Source: Microdochium bolleyi (Eukaryota; Ascomycota; Sordariomycetes; Xylariales; Microdochiaceae). From it: 64,000 nt of DNA. The notes under the pieces are model-generated. The model was not told where the DNA came from and ran no database searches. It was given only the letters and a program-made list of their open reading frames with translations. Shown here one piece after another: positions 46,077 to 57,412 of this stretch. Within the stretch, counting starts at the first letter, position 1, and every line of letters begins with the position of its first letter. Both the position numbers and the translations under genes were made by a program. The stretch lies in assembly GCA_001566295.1 (NCBI GenBank), contig KQ964246.1, positions 2,294,001 to 2,358,000 of the forward strand, written 5' to 3'.

Positions 46077-49063
46077 CTAGACGGCAAGCGGCTCAATGTT
46101 CCAGATCTCCTCCGCATACTCGTTGATGCAGCGATCGGAGCTGAAGAAACCCATGCGGGCAACACTGCGGATGCACTTGCTCACCCACTCCTCCTGGTTT
46201 TTGTACTCTTCATCAACCATCTTTTGAGTGTCAACGTACGACTGGAAGTCGTCAGACACAAGGTAATAATCGCCGTGATCCCGAACGGCAGACACAAGAG
46301 CGCCGAAATCATTCGCATCTCCAAATTTGCCGGTCGTGATGGCTTCGAACACCTTCTGCAAGCCCGAGTCCACGGAGTGCTTGCCGTAGGTATGGTTGTG
46401 GCGGAGATCCTCGACATCCTCGGACAATGTGCCAAAGAGGAAGATGTTGTCTTGGCCAATCTCGCGAGTGATCTCAATATTGGCGCCGTCGCACGTGCCA
46501 ATGATGAGTCCACCGTTGAGGACAAATTTCATGTTGCTTGTACCAGACGCTTCAGTGCCGGCAGTGGAGATGTGCTCGCTCAGGTCGGACGCGGGGATGA
46601 TGATCTCGGCCTTGCTGACATTGTAGTCCTCGAGGTAGATAACCTTGAGCAGGTCTCCGACATCAGGATCCTTGTTGACGACAGAGCCGACATTGTTGAT
46701 CAGGTGAATGATCTGCTTTGCCATCCAGTAGCCGGGAGCCGCTTTTCCACCAAAGATGGAAACGCGAGGGGCCTGTTTCTTGCGCTCCTCGGGACTCATT
46801 TCCTTCAGCTGAAGGTAGCGGTAGATGACACCAAAGATGTTGAGCTGCTGCCTCTTGTACTCGTGGATGCGCTTGACCTGGACGTCGAACAGGGCAGCGG
46901 GGTTGACCGTGATGTCAAGGGTAGACTTGATGTATTTCGCCAAGCGGACCTTGTTGGCGTACTTGATCTCGGCCCACTCCTTTCGGAAGTCTTTGTCGTC
47001 GACGTATTGCTCGAGCTTGTTCAGGGTCGTCAGGTCCTTGAGGTAGTCGTAGCCTCCGGTCTTGCTGGCGATCAGCTCTGACAGACGCGGGTTGGCTTGG
47101 TGCAGCCATCTTCTAGGTGTGATGCCATTAGTGACATTGGTGAACTTGTCGGCACCATAGATCTTGACGAAATCTTTAAAGATCGTGGTCTGGATCAGGT
47201 CGGAGTGCAGCTCCGCGACTCCGTTGACCTTGTGGGAGCCGACGATGGCCAAGTACGCCACTGAGAACGGATGGTTAGCATAGAGAATATGAATGGGAAC
47301 CAATAAAAATCTGGAGACTTACTGCGAACCATCTTTGGCTGCGATTCCTCGATGATGGAGACGCGACTGAGCATGTCCCTGTCCTCAGGGAACTTCTTCT
47401 CTACAGACTGAAGGAAGAACAAGTTGATGTCGTATATTATCTGAAGATGGCGAGGCAGTAGATGCTGCACCAAGCCTACGGGCCACTTCTCGAGCGCCTC
47501 GGGGAGGACCGTATGGTTTGTGTAACCGAACTGAGTAAAGATGGGTTAGGTGGCGGCCGTCGCAGATCTTGTAGAATCCTGTACTTACAGTGGCAGTGAC
47601 GATATTCCAAGCCTCGTCCCACTCGAGACCCTCTTTGTCAAGGAGAATGCGCTGGAGCTCGACAACAGCGAGGGTGGGGTGTGTGTCATTCAGTTGAATC
47701 GCGACCTGGTCAGGGAACTCGCTCCAGGGTCGCTTTGACTTTTTGAAACGCCGAACGATGTCGTACAAAGAAGCAGCCACCCAGAAGTATTGTTGCTTGA
47801 GGCGTAGCTCCTTGCCTCGTTCCAGGTTATCGTTTGGGTACAGTACGGCACTGATGGTCTCAGCTCTCTGCTGATCGGCGACCGAGCTCTCGTACTCTCC
47901 ATTGTTGAACTTTTGGAAGTCGAACTCTCCACTGGCGGCCTTGCTGGACCACAGGCGAAGGTTGTTGGTCGAGGGCGTGTCGTAGCCAGGAATCGGCATG
48001 TCATAGGCGACAGCCGTGACAACCTCGCCGCCTTCCCAGTTAGCGACGGTTTTGCCGTTCTCGTCCTGTGATTTGCGAACATGGCCGTAGAATTGGATCT
48101 GAGACAGAGGTCAGTATCCTGCTACTCGCAGCTACAGGCACGACAAACTAACATCCACAGTGACATCGTGACGGGGAAACTCCCAGGGGTTGAAGTCAAG
48201 CCAGTAGTCAGGAACCTCAACCTGGTAGCCGTCGATGATCTCTTGCTTGAAGATGCCATAGCGGTATCTCAGCCCGTAACCCCAGGCGGGGTAGTTGAGT
48301 GAGGCCATGCTGTCGAGGAAGCACGCGGCCAGGCGGCCGAGACCACCATTGCCGAGAGCAGCATCGTTTTCCTGGCTGATGATGTCCTCAATCCTGAAAC
48401 CAAGCTCGTTGAGTCCACCTGTATTCCGGTAAGCCGAAGCCATCGCTTGTAGGAGAGTGACATGCTGTCTTACCTTTGGCGATGTCCTTGCCCTTGACGT
48501 TCAGCATGGCGTTGTCAAGAGCGCGGCCCATGAGAAACTCGAGAGAGAGGTAGTATATCCGCTTGCTATCGGTGAAAGTCTGCCTCTGCTGGGTCTTGTT
48601 CCAGTCCTTGATCAAGCGGTCGCGGAAGGCCAGGGCGGTAGCCGAGTATGCGGCAGTTTCGTCACAGTTGAACATGCTGCGTGCGAGAGTGGTCTCGACA
48701 TGACGGACGACCTCCTTCTCGAACTCGCCCTGGTCCTTGAAGCTTTCGAATTGGTTCTTGGTCCAGGCCTCACGTTGAGGCTCCGGGATGGAGGCTGTAG
48801 ATGGAAATATGCCGTTAGTCAAGCCGCCTCACATAAGAAGGTTATGGTAGTGTTGATTGTGCTTGGTAAGAGAGCCACTGAAGAAACCCCCACATACCCT
48901 CGACGCTCTTGATATCTCCAGCTCCGAACCCAGTGAAAGTCCGCTTATGCTTGGGACGGGAGATGCCAGCCGGTCCGACAGAACCGCTGATGTCGACGAG
49001 GGGAGCGCCCGTGGAGGGACGGCGCTCCCGCACTCGCGAAGGTAGTGTCTGCTCGGTAGCCAT
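46077..49063 (-). CDS. GPH1: Glycogen phosphorylase
   Basis: PLP-dependent alpha-glucan phosphorylase (GT35) releasing glucose-1-phosphate from glycogen. Six exons on the minus strand: 49063-48898, 48794-48474, 48418-48153, 48098-47589, 47530-47323, 47260-46077; 884 residues. The N-terminal regulatory segment, with RPSTGAPLVD, is Ser/Thr-rich and could be a phosphorylation site. Exon 3 holds NDAALGNGGLGRLAACFLDS and the WGYGLRYRYGIF block. IQLNDTHPTLAVVELQRIL is in exon 4 and NGITPRRWL in exon 6. The PLP-lysine motif EASGTSNMKF (about Lys735) is followed by NGGLIIGTCDGANIE. All catalytic blocks are intact. The leader contains two AGGGG stress-type elements. Confidence 0.97.
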
Positions 49064-51502
49064 AATGATGCTCGTGGAAGCTCGAACAGAAGCTTCAAAG
49101 TGGTATGTGCAACAGGTGAAGAAGGGGTGGAGAAGAGAGGAGAAGCCGGGCAGATTCGAAAACAAAAGGGGCGCAGGGAAGAACAAGATCAGTCGAGATG
49201 GTTCGAGGAGCAAGTGGTAGGCTGGTAACAGCCCGGAAGCTCCATCCACTGAGGACATCCATGGATGGACTGAGGCAGGAATGCGGGGCAGCTGCCGCGC
49301 GCTAGTACCTCGAGCTGGACGCAAGCTGCACTGGGGGCAGGCACATCAGACATGTGAATGGCAACACAATGGCGTGAGTGGGGAGCTTGGCTGCTGCGAA
49401 TCCGGAACTAAGGGCTCCATCGCTGCTGGCGATCCGCACTTGAGCGTAGATATCCAAGCCTGGCCGCTCGTGACGCGCGGAGTGCTGCAAGTGAAGTGGT
49501 CCTGATGCAGCCAGTCTGTGTGAGGGACCAGACGTCGTTGCCGAGTTCAGTCCAACGGCCCCGGGCAGGCACATCTCCAACGGCGGGGCACACCTGTGAC
49601 GAGCCTGGTCCTGTCTGTCAGCTGGGGACTTCGAACCCTCAATGGGCCAAGATTGCACCGAGGGACGGACATCCACTACACCACAGCCAAGAAGACCGTA
49701 CACCACAAGAGCAACAACACGAGCCGAGTGTCGCATTATGACGATGTCGTCCACGGAAGCTGCAGCAAGCTGCATCAACGAGAGCATGACCCTGCTGCAG
49801 TCATCCCAGCAAGCAGCGTTTCGTGGCTGTGGCCAATGTGGTGAACCCTGCCGGGGCGTCAACTGGGGAACCTCGTTGGCTCGCTGAGCGACCCACGCAC
49901 ACGTTAGTCCGCTCACCGGCAGAGGCTGAATTTGAGCTTCTTCGTGAGACCGACGGCCTCATATCGACACCTTTTTGACCATTCGATCAGCCGTTGGGTG
50001 GCAACCTTAGAACTCGCTTGTAGGCGCTGCCACTATACCTCCACCAAGCTCCTTTTCCCGCGCCCTGACCCCGTCACCAAGCCAGCTTTATCGCGTTCGC
50101 CGAGACAGACAATGACTATTTTCCAGCAACATCGAAGCACCCCAGGGCCAGTTCCCAAGTGAGGTCGGCTCAGTCGTCGATGGCGGGGTTGGAGCTCATC
50201 CATTGAGCTGGGGGTAGCTCCCCCGCTCCAATTGCGGGGTTCTCCAGGAGCGGGGGTGGATCACACACTACAGCACGCATTCGGCGGCACGCAAGTCCTC
50301 TCGAGTCTCAGCAAGGGGCATTCTGGTGAGACAAGACAACTTAACCTGCATGCCCGCATGTTGCACACGGGACGGCTTCAAAGCCACCTGGTTCCGGCCT
50401 CTGCACGCAGACACACCTTGGATGCTTTGCCCCACCGTGAAGCCCTAGCTCGGACGCATCTGTGCAATTGCCAACACTCTCGGATCGGCGATGGCCCCGG
50501 CATCGCCAATATTGGGGATGGGGGATTCCGGTTCCGCCGGGCTCACCTGGTCAACCTGCCGTTAGATTCCCACGAACGCTTGTACAGCTCGACTTATGCA
50601 AGTTTATCCGGATCGCTAACACAGGCTTGCACTCAGCCTCAGATGGCATAAGAAATGAGAGCAAGCGATGGTTTCCCAACAGCTTGTGAGACGACCATGC
50701 TGACGTGAGGACGCGCCGGACACATACAGGCAGCTCAGTGCATGCTATTCGGGATGTGGGGGTGCTGTCCCTGCAAGGTGGTCAACATGGCGCCTCGCCG
50801 GCTTGCCACTTTTGTCGAGTGAACTGTTGGCGGGAGGGCTATCCTGGCACCTCCGTGAGGCTATGTTGGCCGTTCCAATTCCTTAACCTCTCGGCTACCC
50901 AGACCGGGCGAGTTCCTCTTATCTTCTGGCTGCACTGATTGCGCAATCACGGGGGTCCAGGTTTCTGATAAGTCAACAGCCAACCGCAAATGCAACCGCT
51001 ACACACACCCGAGTACGGCACGCCCGAGGAGTGATCGTCGTGACATGAGTTCTAGGCTTGCTAACGGCAATTTACTCCTTGAACTATTGTCAGAGTCATG
51101 GATGATTGGTCGCACAGTTTTAGTCTTCAAGTAATTATTGTAACGTAGTCAGGCACAACGCGTCAGTGCTGTCGTCCCAGCGTCGCCCGCACGTAACACA
51201 GCTCTTTATCGTGATGACATTCCGCGCTATTTCCGCTGTCCTCGACTACTGCTGCTGGAAATCGCTCCACTTGTGGTCAATATTTGCTGGTTTGTTACAA
51301 TCGACATGGACTCAAACCGCCGTGTCCGAATCGCTCAAGGCTCCCTAACGCCATGCAATGAACCAAGAAAGAAGTTGTAGAACAAATGACGAACACAGCG
51401 TGTCCGCCAAGTCATAGGAACGCCGATGAGATGCAAAAATACCAAGTGGGCACGGCTCGCAGATCCGTGAGGCACAATTGAGGCACAATATGCCTACAAG
51501 CC
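49064..51502. other. Gene-free region upstream of glycogen phosphorylase
   Basis: 2.4 kb. The proximal 150 bp are purine-rich on the plus strand, with AGGGG at 49123-49127 and 49167-49171. A tRNA-like sequence lies at 49618-49690. The distal part is the 3' flank of the G-alpha gene. No protein-coding gene was recognised. Confidence 0.5.
49618..49690 (-). other. tRNA-like sequence with A-box and B-box matches
   Basis: On the minus strand it starts TTGGCTG and ends CAGCTGA; these seven bases pair fully (two G-U). An A-box match TGGTGTAGTGG begins at position 8, and a near-B-box GGTTCGAAGTCC lies 46 nt after it. The length of 73 nt is that of a tRNA. However, I cannot form a good anticodon stem or a five-pair T stem, so it is more likely a tRNA pseudogene or the head of a SINE-like repeat than a working tRNA. 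Confidence 0.35.
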
Positions 51503-52886
51503 CTACAATATGCCGGAGTCCTTCAGGGCATTGTTCAGGATTGTCTCCTTGACGGCCGCAAAAACAAGTCGGATGTTTGAGGTATCTGTCGCTTGCGTCA
51601 AGCTGCAGTATTCTGTTAGAGATCCGAGTGGATTAAGCAGTTAAGATAAGACGACTTACTGTGGATAGAGGTTCAGATGAGCTCTGTTGACTTGATTGAA
51701 CCTCCATAAAAGATACTTGGCAGCCTTGTTGACATCATTGCCTCCAGAGTAGTCGGGGAAGTAGTTGCCCAGTGGCGATCTAGGGAGCTTGACCTTGAAG
51801 ATGTCGACCTTGTTCAAGAAGAGAATGATACTGGTGCGCATGAACCAGCGCGAGTTCACAACGGAGTCGAAAAGTAATAGACTCTCCATCATGCGGTTCT
51901 GTGCGGACAATGAAAGTCAGCTTCCGGCTCAAATCGAATGTTTGACAAAAGTCGAGCTCACCTGACTGCTCTCTTCTAGGAGGACTTGGTCATATTCGCT
52001 GAGGGCCACGCAGAATATGATGGAGGTGACATTCTCGAAACAATGAATCCACTTCTTGCGCTCGCTTCGCTGGCCTCCGACATCGAACATGCTGGGAGGG
52101 GGGTTAGCATGGGGTCACGAGATTTCGGATGCGGCATATCATACTGTATGCTGAGAGCCCCCATCTGGAACCTGGTCTCGTATATTCCTGTTGTCTTGGT
52201 TCGAGCTCGCAGGACGTCCATTTCACTCGGCAGGTAATCAGGAGAACATATCCTCGTTGCTTCATCGAAGAAACTGTCGCAGATGGTTAGCGCAGGCTGC
52301 AGGACGCTCACGACCAAGTCGGTCAACTCACTATCCTGCCGAGTCCATGAGATAAAATTCCGTTGCGTGCTCCATCAGTTGGTCGATGCAAGGGTCGTGC
52401 CACAGCGCTTGCACTGCCGTCGCAATATCAGGCTCGACATGCGCTTGAGGTCCAGACTCGATTGAGTAGTTGAGTAGGAAATTGCAGTGCTCCTTGATGG
52501 GTTCCGTGCTGGGCTCGATTTCAAATTGGTCCATCGCGACAATAACTGCTTTGGCACACTCCACCAAGTTCTTGAACACGGTGGGCCGGTAATTGTAGAG
52601 TTCATCTTCTGAATACCCTTTCAGGTGTATGATCTTCATCTGCTTGACAATCGTCGATTTTCCGCTCTCGCCGGAGCCTTGATAAGCGAATGTGTCAGTT
52701 TTCTGGCATGCCTTGCCTTGGCCGGGCCACTCTTGCTGCCGCAGATCTGGGTAGGGACTTACCAAGTAGCAAGATTTTGCATTCTCGCCGTAAGCGTTTC
52801 GAGTCCTCGTCTAGTACTCTGTCGATGGCCTGACTCCGCTTCTTCTGGTCCTCCTCCTCCTTATTTGAGCTCATGCAACCGCCCAT
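51503..52886 (-). CDS. gna-3: Heterotrimeric G-protein alpha subunit, group III (GNA-3 type)
   Basis: Group III fungal G-alpha, which in Neurospora (GNA-3) and Magnaporthe (MagA) acts on cAMP signalling, development and nutrient sensing. Six exons on the minus strand: 52886-52763, 52677-52332, 52273-52145, 52091-51962, 51898-51660, 51602-51503; 355 residues. The N-terminus MGGCMSSN has the Gly2 myristoylation and Cys4 palmitoylation signals. The P-loop GSGESGKS is split by intron 1. Switch I is RARTKTTGIYETRF. Switch II, MFDVGGQRSERKKW, has the GTPase Gln207. NKVDIF is the guanine-specificity motif, and the end is [33 protein letters not shown] and the group III C-terminus separate it from GNA-1 and GNA-2 types. 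All nucleotide-binding residues are intact. Confidence 0.96.
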
Positions 52887-55800
52887 GATGAGACTGATTG
52901 CGCAAAATGCTCAGCCCGCACGCCGGGTTCACGTTCGGGGTCGAGTGACTGCTGCTAACTTCGATTGCGCAGTGGGCGGTATGGAATGGCGGTGTTCAGA
53001 GGCAGGTAGACAATTGCCAGCCGCGACGCATAGCCCTGACACGTCGAAGTTTGCGATATTTGCGAGGGCGGCGCAAAATTGAGTGGTTTGACGTCGTGAG
53101 CTGCTGACAAAAATGGTGAATCGTGGTAGAGTGCTGGTTCGTTGTCGTGATGTCCTTCAAGCTTCGTAATCTAGGTTGGATTGCATTATAATTAAGTCGA
53201 ACAACCGTCGTGGCAGGGGACACAGGATCGGAGATAGTCTGCTAGTCGAGATGGCAAAGGGTGAAGCGCTGTCGGCGGTCTGGAGTTGTCGGAGAGGTTA
53301 GTGTTGGCCGAGATGACGAAATGGACAGACGTCGCCAGGATGGCTGGAAGGCTCAGCGGCCGAGAGCTGGGACTTGAATCGTGAGCTACCTAGCCGGGGC
53401 GGAGCCAGGCCTGTCGGGCTTGTGGTGTCGCAAGCAAAAGGCAGCGGAGCTGGGTCTTTGGAGCTAATTCGTAGTCGTCGCTCGCCCACTTTTCTGTGCC
53501 CTTGCGAGATAAACGGTGGCTTGGGTGACAAGGATCAGGTGTCTAAGATCGGTGTCCGCAAGGAGAGCTCAGCAAGAATGAGCTCACCGATGATTACCTC
53601 GTCTGCGCAGTCCGCAGCTTCTCAAGTGCTGGCCGGCCTGTAGTCCTTTTCTCGAGTGCAAGGAAAACGCTACCACATACCGCGCTCGTGCAGGAACCGC
53701 TGCGTTTCCAAGATCTAGCCCGCGTGCCGGATCAAGCGTGTCGGAAGCCGAGACAACCCCAGTGGATACCGGAGCCCTGGGGACCTCGATGCAAGGTGGG
53801 AGAGGGCGCAAGATGGCCCGGGAGCATTACACGCCTGGGATCTCGAAGCAAGGCGACACTCTTTTGAGCACGGGACTCCGGGTCGTGGGATGAGTAGGTA
53901 AACAAGGGCTGGAGGGCTGGAGGAGGTTGCAGGAAGTCCCGAGCGAGCGCTGGGAGAAGCTGCAGGCGATTGCACGAAGGGCGGGAACTGTCGGTGACGG
54001 GTCGTGTGTAGAGGAAGAGGGTGTCGCGTCCAGAGGTGCCGACTTTCTGAGGAGAGCGGACAGCGGCAGGACACAGCAGTCGCAAGGAGATGCCGATGCG
54101 GAGGAGATTGATCGCGTGTAATCGAGCAATTGCAGTACCGGTCAACGACGCGAGTGCTGGGTCCATGTGGAAGAGGACGGAAGGGGCGGGCTCGACTCAG
54201 TAAGCAGCACACTGATGAATTAGAGCGACACGAGAGGTTGATCTGCTCGGTACTCGGTACTCCGGCCCTGTCTCTGCTCTGTGACAGCGCTTCGTTCAGC
54301 TTTTGGGGTAGCCAAAAGCGCCCAGCCGCCGGGCGCAGCGGGCGAGGGCCCTGGCCGGGCGGCCTGGAGGCCTGGGGACTGGGGACTGGGGGACTGGGCC
54401 AGTTGCCGTCACCAAGGACACCCGGAAAGCCTCTGGCCGAGTGCAGCCATCTCCCGAGCAATGACGGGATGGGCGATCTGCGGGTGGCCCAGACAGGATG
54501 TGGCAGGTGGGCGCAACGCCGCGTGCCAAAAAAGCATCGGTCAAGCCTGTTGTGCTCCGTACCTAGCGTGCCTGCCTCGCCTGCCTTCCTTCCCCAGGCC
54601 CCCGCCCGCACCTCGACAGCACTCATCTCAAGGTTTTCACCCCCCATGTCGCAGTCGCCAATCACTGCTCCCTGTGGCCGCGATGCTCCTCGAGTCCACA
54701 CACGTACACAGCCCTACTGCTCCAATGAAAGGGGAACCCCGGCGAGCTCGGCTTGATTAGAGTACTCCTCATCCCGTCGTGTCGGGCCTGTCGCTAGCTT
54801 CCGCCAGAGCACACAGCAACAGCAACAACATCTACAACTACAGCCATCCCCTCGTTGTTGCCCGGTATGCGGAGCACTCCGCAGCATCTAGAGCTCGAGC
54901 AGGAGACTCTGGCCCGGACCCTTAGCATTCCACACCCGTCTTGCTGGCTTCTGCATCGTCCCGAGAGCTGCCCATCGGCAGAGTCGGGGACCTCCACTCT
55001 CGTCGTCATGACCTCGGAAGCGTCGATCCATTGGCGCTGCGCCCGTGTCGGCAGCGTCGAACTTTCTTTTTGCGTCTGCCCTCCAATGCCAGCCGGTTCC
55101 AGCCAGCTTGATCTCCCTTGTAGCTGACCGGAAGCTCACCCGGACGACCCTCGAGACAGATTCGTGCCCACCTACTAATTGCTTCACCGTTAGTGGTGCT
55201 GACAGCACCGCTCGCAGTGGTTAAACAGCTCCGCTAAGCGTCGAGGGTGTCTGGCTCGTTCCGGCGTTGTTCAACCTCGTCTGCTCAGGCTGAGGACGAG
55301 CGTTGATACACAGGCTAGTGACAATAAAAGCCTGGCTTCTGCAGAGCACATCGACCAAGTGCTCTCGAGCCACGCGCCGAGCTTGCCACAAGCTGGGAAC
55401 GTTGCGGTAGACGATCATCTTGTGCTGGTCAATGTCTTCGTGACATTATGCTCTGTCGACGTCTGACGCTTTCCACGCCACCAATGTACACGAATGGTCA
55501 AGTATCGGACCGGGACATCAAGCTTGGTTTCGCCGCAATCAACACTTGCATAAATCTCTAGCCGAGGATCTATGTGCATTTTGAGAACGGCATTGATGAT
55601 GGGCAACACCTAAGTCCTCGATTCCAAGGTTACCCACGGAGCTGGACATGAGATGGCATGCCTTCCGTTCGTCAGAGTCGACATGTCTTACAACTTTCTT
55701 TTTTGTGGTCTTTGCCCCCGTGTACGATTAGTCCTGTTGGCAGCGACTCTCAGCCATTGGCTCGATAATCCAGCTGGCCATGGGTATGCCTCAAATATCG

Positions 55801-56021
55801 CCAACGAATATTGGGTAGTCGTGGCATGTTCGTACACACGTCATATCTTGATCTACAGACAATTTTGACGAGCTTGGACGGCCCAGGTCTGTAGTGTATG
55901 GAACACTCCATTGTGGCGGGGCAATGGGATCGTTCCAGCGCATCCCGCATCCACAGATAGCCATTCCTTTGTCCCTCTTACGCCTTGCCCCTGATCGACC
56001 ATTAGCGGCTTTGTGCTTGTA
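52887..56021. other. 3.1-kb gene-free region upstream of the G-alpha gene
   Basis: It contains the likely long leader and promoter of the G-alpha gene and the left flank of the Tc1 element. Frames up to 328 codons (53715-54701, minus) are Ser/Pro/Arg-rich, have no domain, and overlap equally long frames on the other strand. No gene is called. Confidence 0.5.
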
Positions 56022-56047
56022 CAGGTGGGTCGCAAAAATAACGCAAA
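56022..56047 (+). repeat. Left terminal inverted repeat of the Tc1 element
   Basis: Begins CAGGTGGGTCGC directly after the TA duplication and pairs with the inverted copy at 57385-57410, with mismatches at positions 4, 5 and 9. Confidence 0.93.
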
Positions 56048-56119
56048 ACATTTACGCGCCGTGCCCTCTAGCGTGTTTTTGACCATCACCACAAATTGCA
56101 GCACCCTCTTTGAACGACG

Positions 56120-57252
56120 ATGGCAACACCACAACGGCCTTTGAAGCCATTCAAAAAGCACTCAACCCCTCGCACGAGGAATCGCGTTTTTGCAGCGTTC
56201 TCTGCAGGCAAATCGGCTGCCGCTATCGCGCTTGACGAAGGGATTGCTGTGAGCCTTGTGTATGGCATCAAAAGACGGTTCACGCGCCAGGATTAGGGCA
56301 TCTCTCCTCCTGGCCGTGGGCGTCCCAGCAAGCTAACTACCCACGATCGAAGGCGCCTGAAGGAGGCTACAAGCAATAACGTCTTTATCTCCCTTTCAGA
56401 GCTCCAGAATCGGGTAGCTCCTCATGTGTCTGTCGACACGATCCGGCGGTACCTTAAAGATGTAGGTATTATGCACCGGAAGGCCGCCCAGCGCCCATTT
56501 TTGAAAGACAACCATGCCGCGCAACGCCTTGAATTCGCACAGAAGTATCACCAGAAGCCTCTGACGTGGTTTCGGCGAGTTATCTGGAGTGACGAGTGCT
56601 CTGTACAGCGCGGTAATAGACAGGGTCAAAAATGGGTTTAGCGGCCAAGAGGTGGGTGGCTTCGGAGTACGATTTCTCGGTCCACAACGAACTAATTCGA
56701 GCTCTTCTAGGCTCAAAAGCTTTAGATCAGAAGTACGTACAAGGCAAAACCAAGAAAACGCGTCATTCCTTAATGTTCTGGGGCGGAATCAGGTACGGCA
56801 ATCGGGGCCCTCTAGTGATCCTCCCCGGCGACCCTAACGCTAAAAGAGGAGGTGTTACAGGCGCTGTGTACCGAGACCATATCGAAGAGTATTTCCCTAC
56901 AATAATGGATTACGATACTATCTTCATACACGACAATGCGCCTATTCATACAGCTAAAATCGTGAAGGAATAGCTTGACAACATAGGGTTCTCGGTACTG
57001 GACTGGCCACCTTACAGCCCCGACCTCAACCCTATCGAGAATCTGTGGTTTTGCCTCAAAGACCGCATCTACAAGAAGGACCCAGAAATAGCATATATGG
57101 CGAAGAATAAGGCTTCATTAGATTACCTAGAACAAGTCGCAATAGAGGCATGGAGCGATATTAAGATAGAGCTTATTAACAGGGTAGTCGACAGCCTGCC
57201 GCGCAGACTCGAGGCAGTGATTGCCTCAAACGGCTGGTACACTAAGTACTGA
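56120..57252 (+). pseudogene. Broken Tc1-type (DD34E) transposase
   Basis: DDE transposase remnant. From the ATG at 56120 the frame encodes a helix-turn-helix DNA-binding part (AFSAGKSAAAIALDEG; later SVDTIRRYLKDVGI). The first catalytic Asp is in VIWSDECSV. A shift to another frame occurs between about 56640 and 56740. The rest continues with HSLMFWGGIRYG, the second Asp in FIHDNAPIHTA, and the Glu in SPDLNPIENLW. The spacing between the last two acidic residues is 34, as in Tc1 elements. In-frame stops are TAG at 56294-56296, 56639-56641 and 56971-56973. The natural end is TGA at 57250-57252. The three catalytic acidic residues remain, but no intact protein can be made. Confidence 0.9.
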
Positions 57253-57384
57253 TTATATAACCAGATAGCCTGTTCAAAACACCACAAATTCCATCTCGAA
57301 CGACGATTCCAGCTATTGTTTTGGCTTCGAAATCTGTAAGTGAAGTGCGCGCCTATATGGTGGGCAATCCGCCGATTCTGGCGG

Positions 57385-57410
57385 TTTGCGTTATTTTTGC
57401 GCCCCCACTG
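57385..57410 (-). repeat. Right terminal inverted repeat of the Tc1 element
   Basis: Read on the minus strand it begins CAGTGGGGGCGC and continues with the same 14-base A-rich segment as the left end. It is followed by TA at 57411-57412. Confidence 0.93.
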
Positions 57411-57412
57411 TA

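Larger units (their letters stand above)
56022..57410 (+). mobile_element. Tc1/mariner DNA transposon, complete ends, dead transposase
   Basis: A 1,389-bp element flanked by TA on both sides (56020-56021 and 57411-57412), the target-site duplication of Tc1/mariner elements. The ends are 26-bp imperfect inverted repeats, 23 of 26 identical, with the shared core CGCAAAAATAACGCAAA. Between them lies one transposase-like reading frame broken by stops and a frame change. The length is normal for a full Tc1-type copy, so no large internal deletion is evident. It sits in the gene-free region between the G-alpha and FMP42-like genes and interrupts no recognised gene. Confidence 0.93.

Noticed and set aside
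46020..47081. 353-codon open frame on the plus strand
   Set aside because: Antisense to the catalytic exon of glycogen phosphorylase.
50820..50905. tRNA-Ser-like D-arm sequence (minus strand, GTAGCCGAGAGGTTAAGG)
   Set aside because: An A-box match is present but no B-box or acceptor pairing could be found at the right distance.
53715..54701. 328-codon open frame on the minus strand upstream of the G-alpha gene
   Set aside because: Ser/Pro/Arg-rich, no domain, and overlapped by long frames in other phases; no splice-supported extension seen.
56589..56837. 82-codon third-frame ORF inside the transposon
   Set aside because: A by-product of the frame change in the transposase; its translation does not match transposase sequence.
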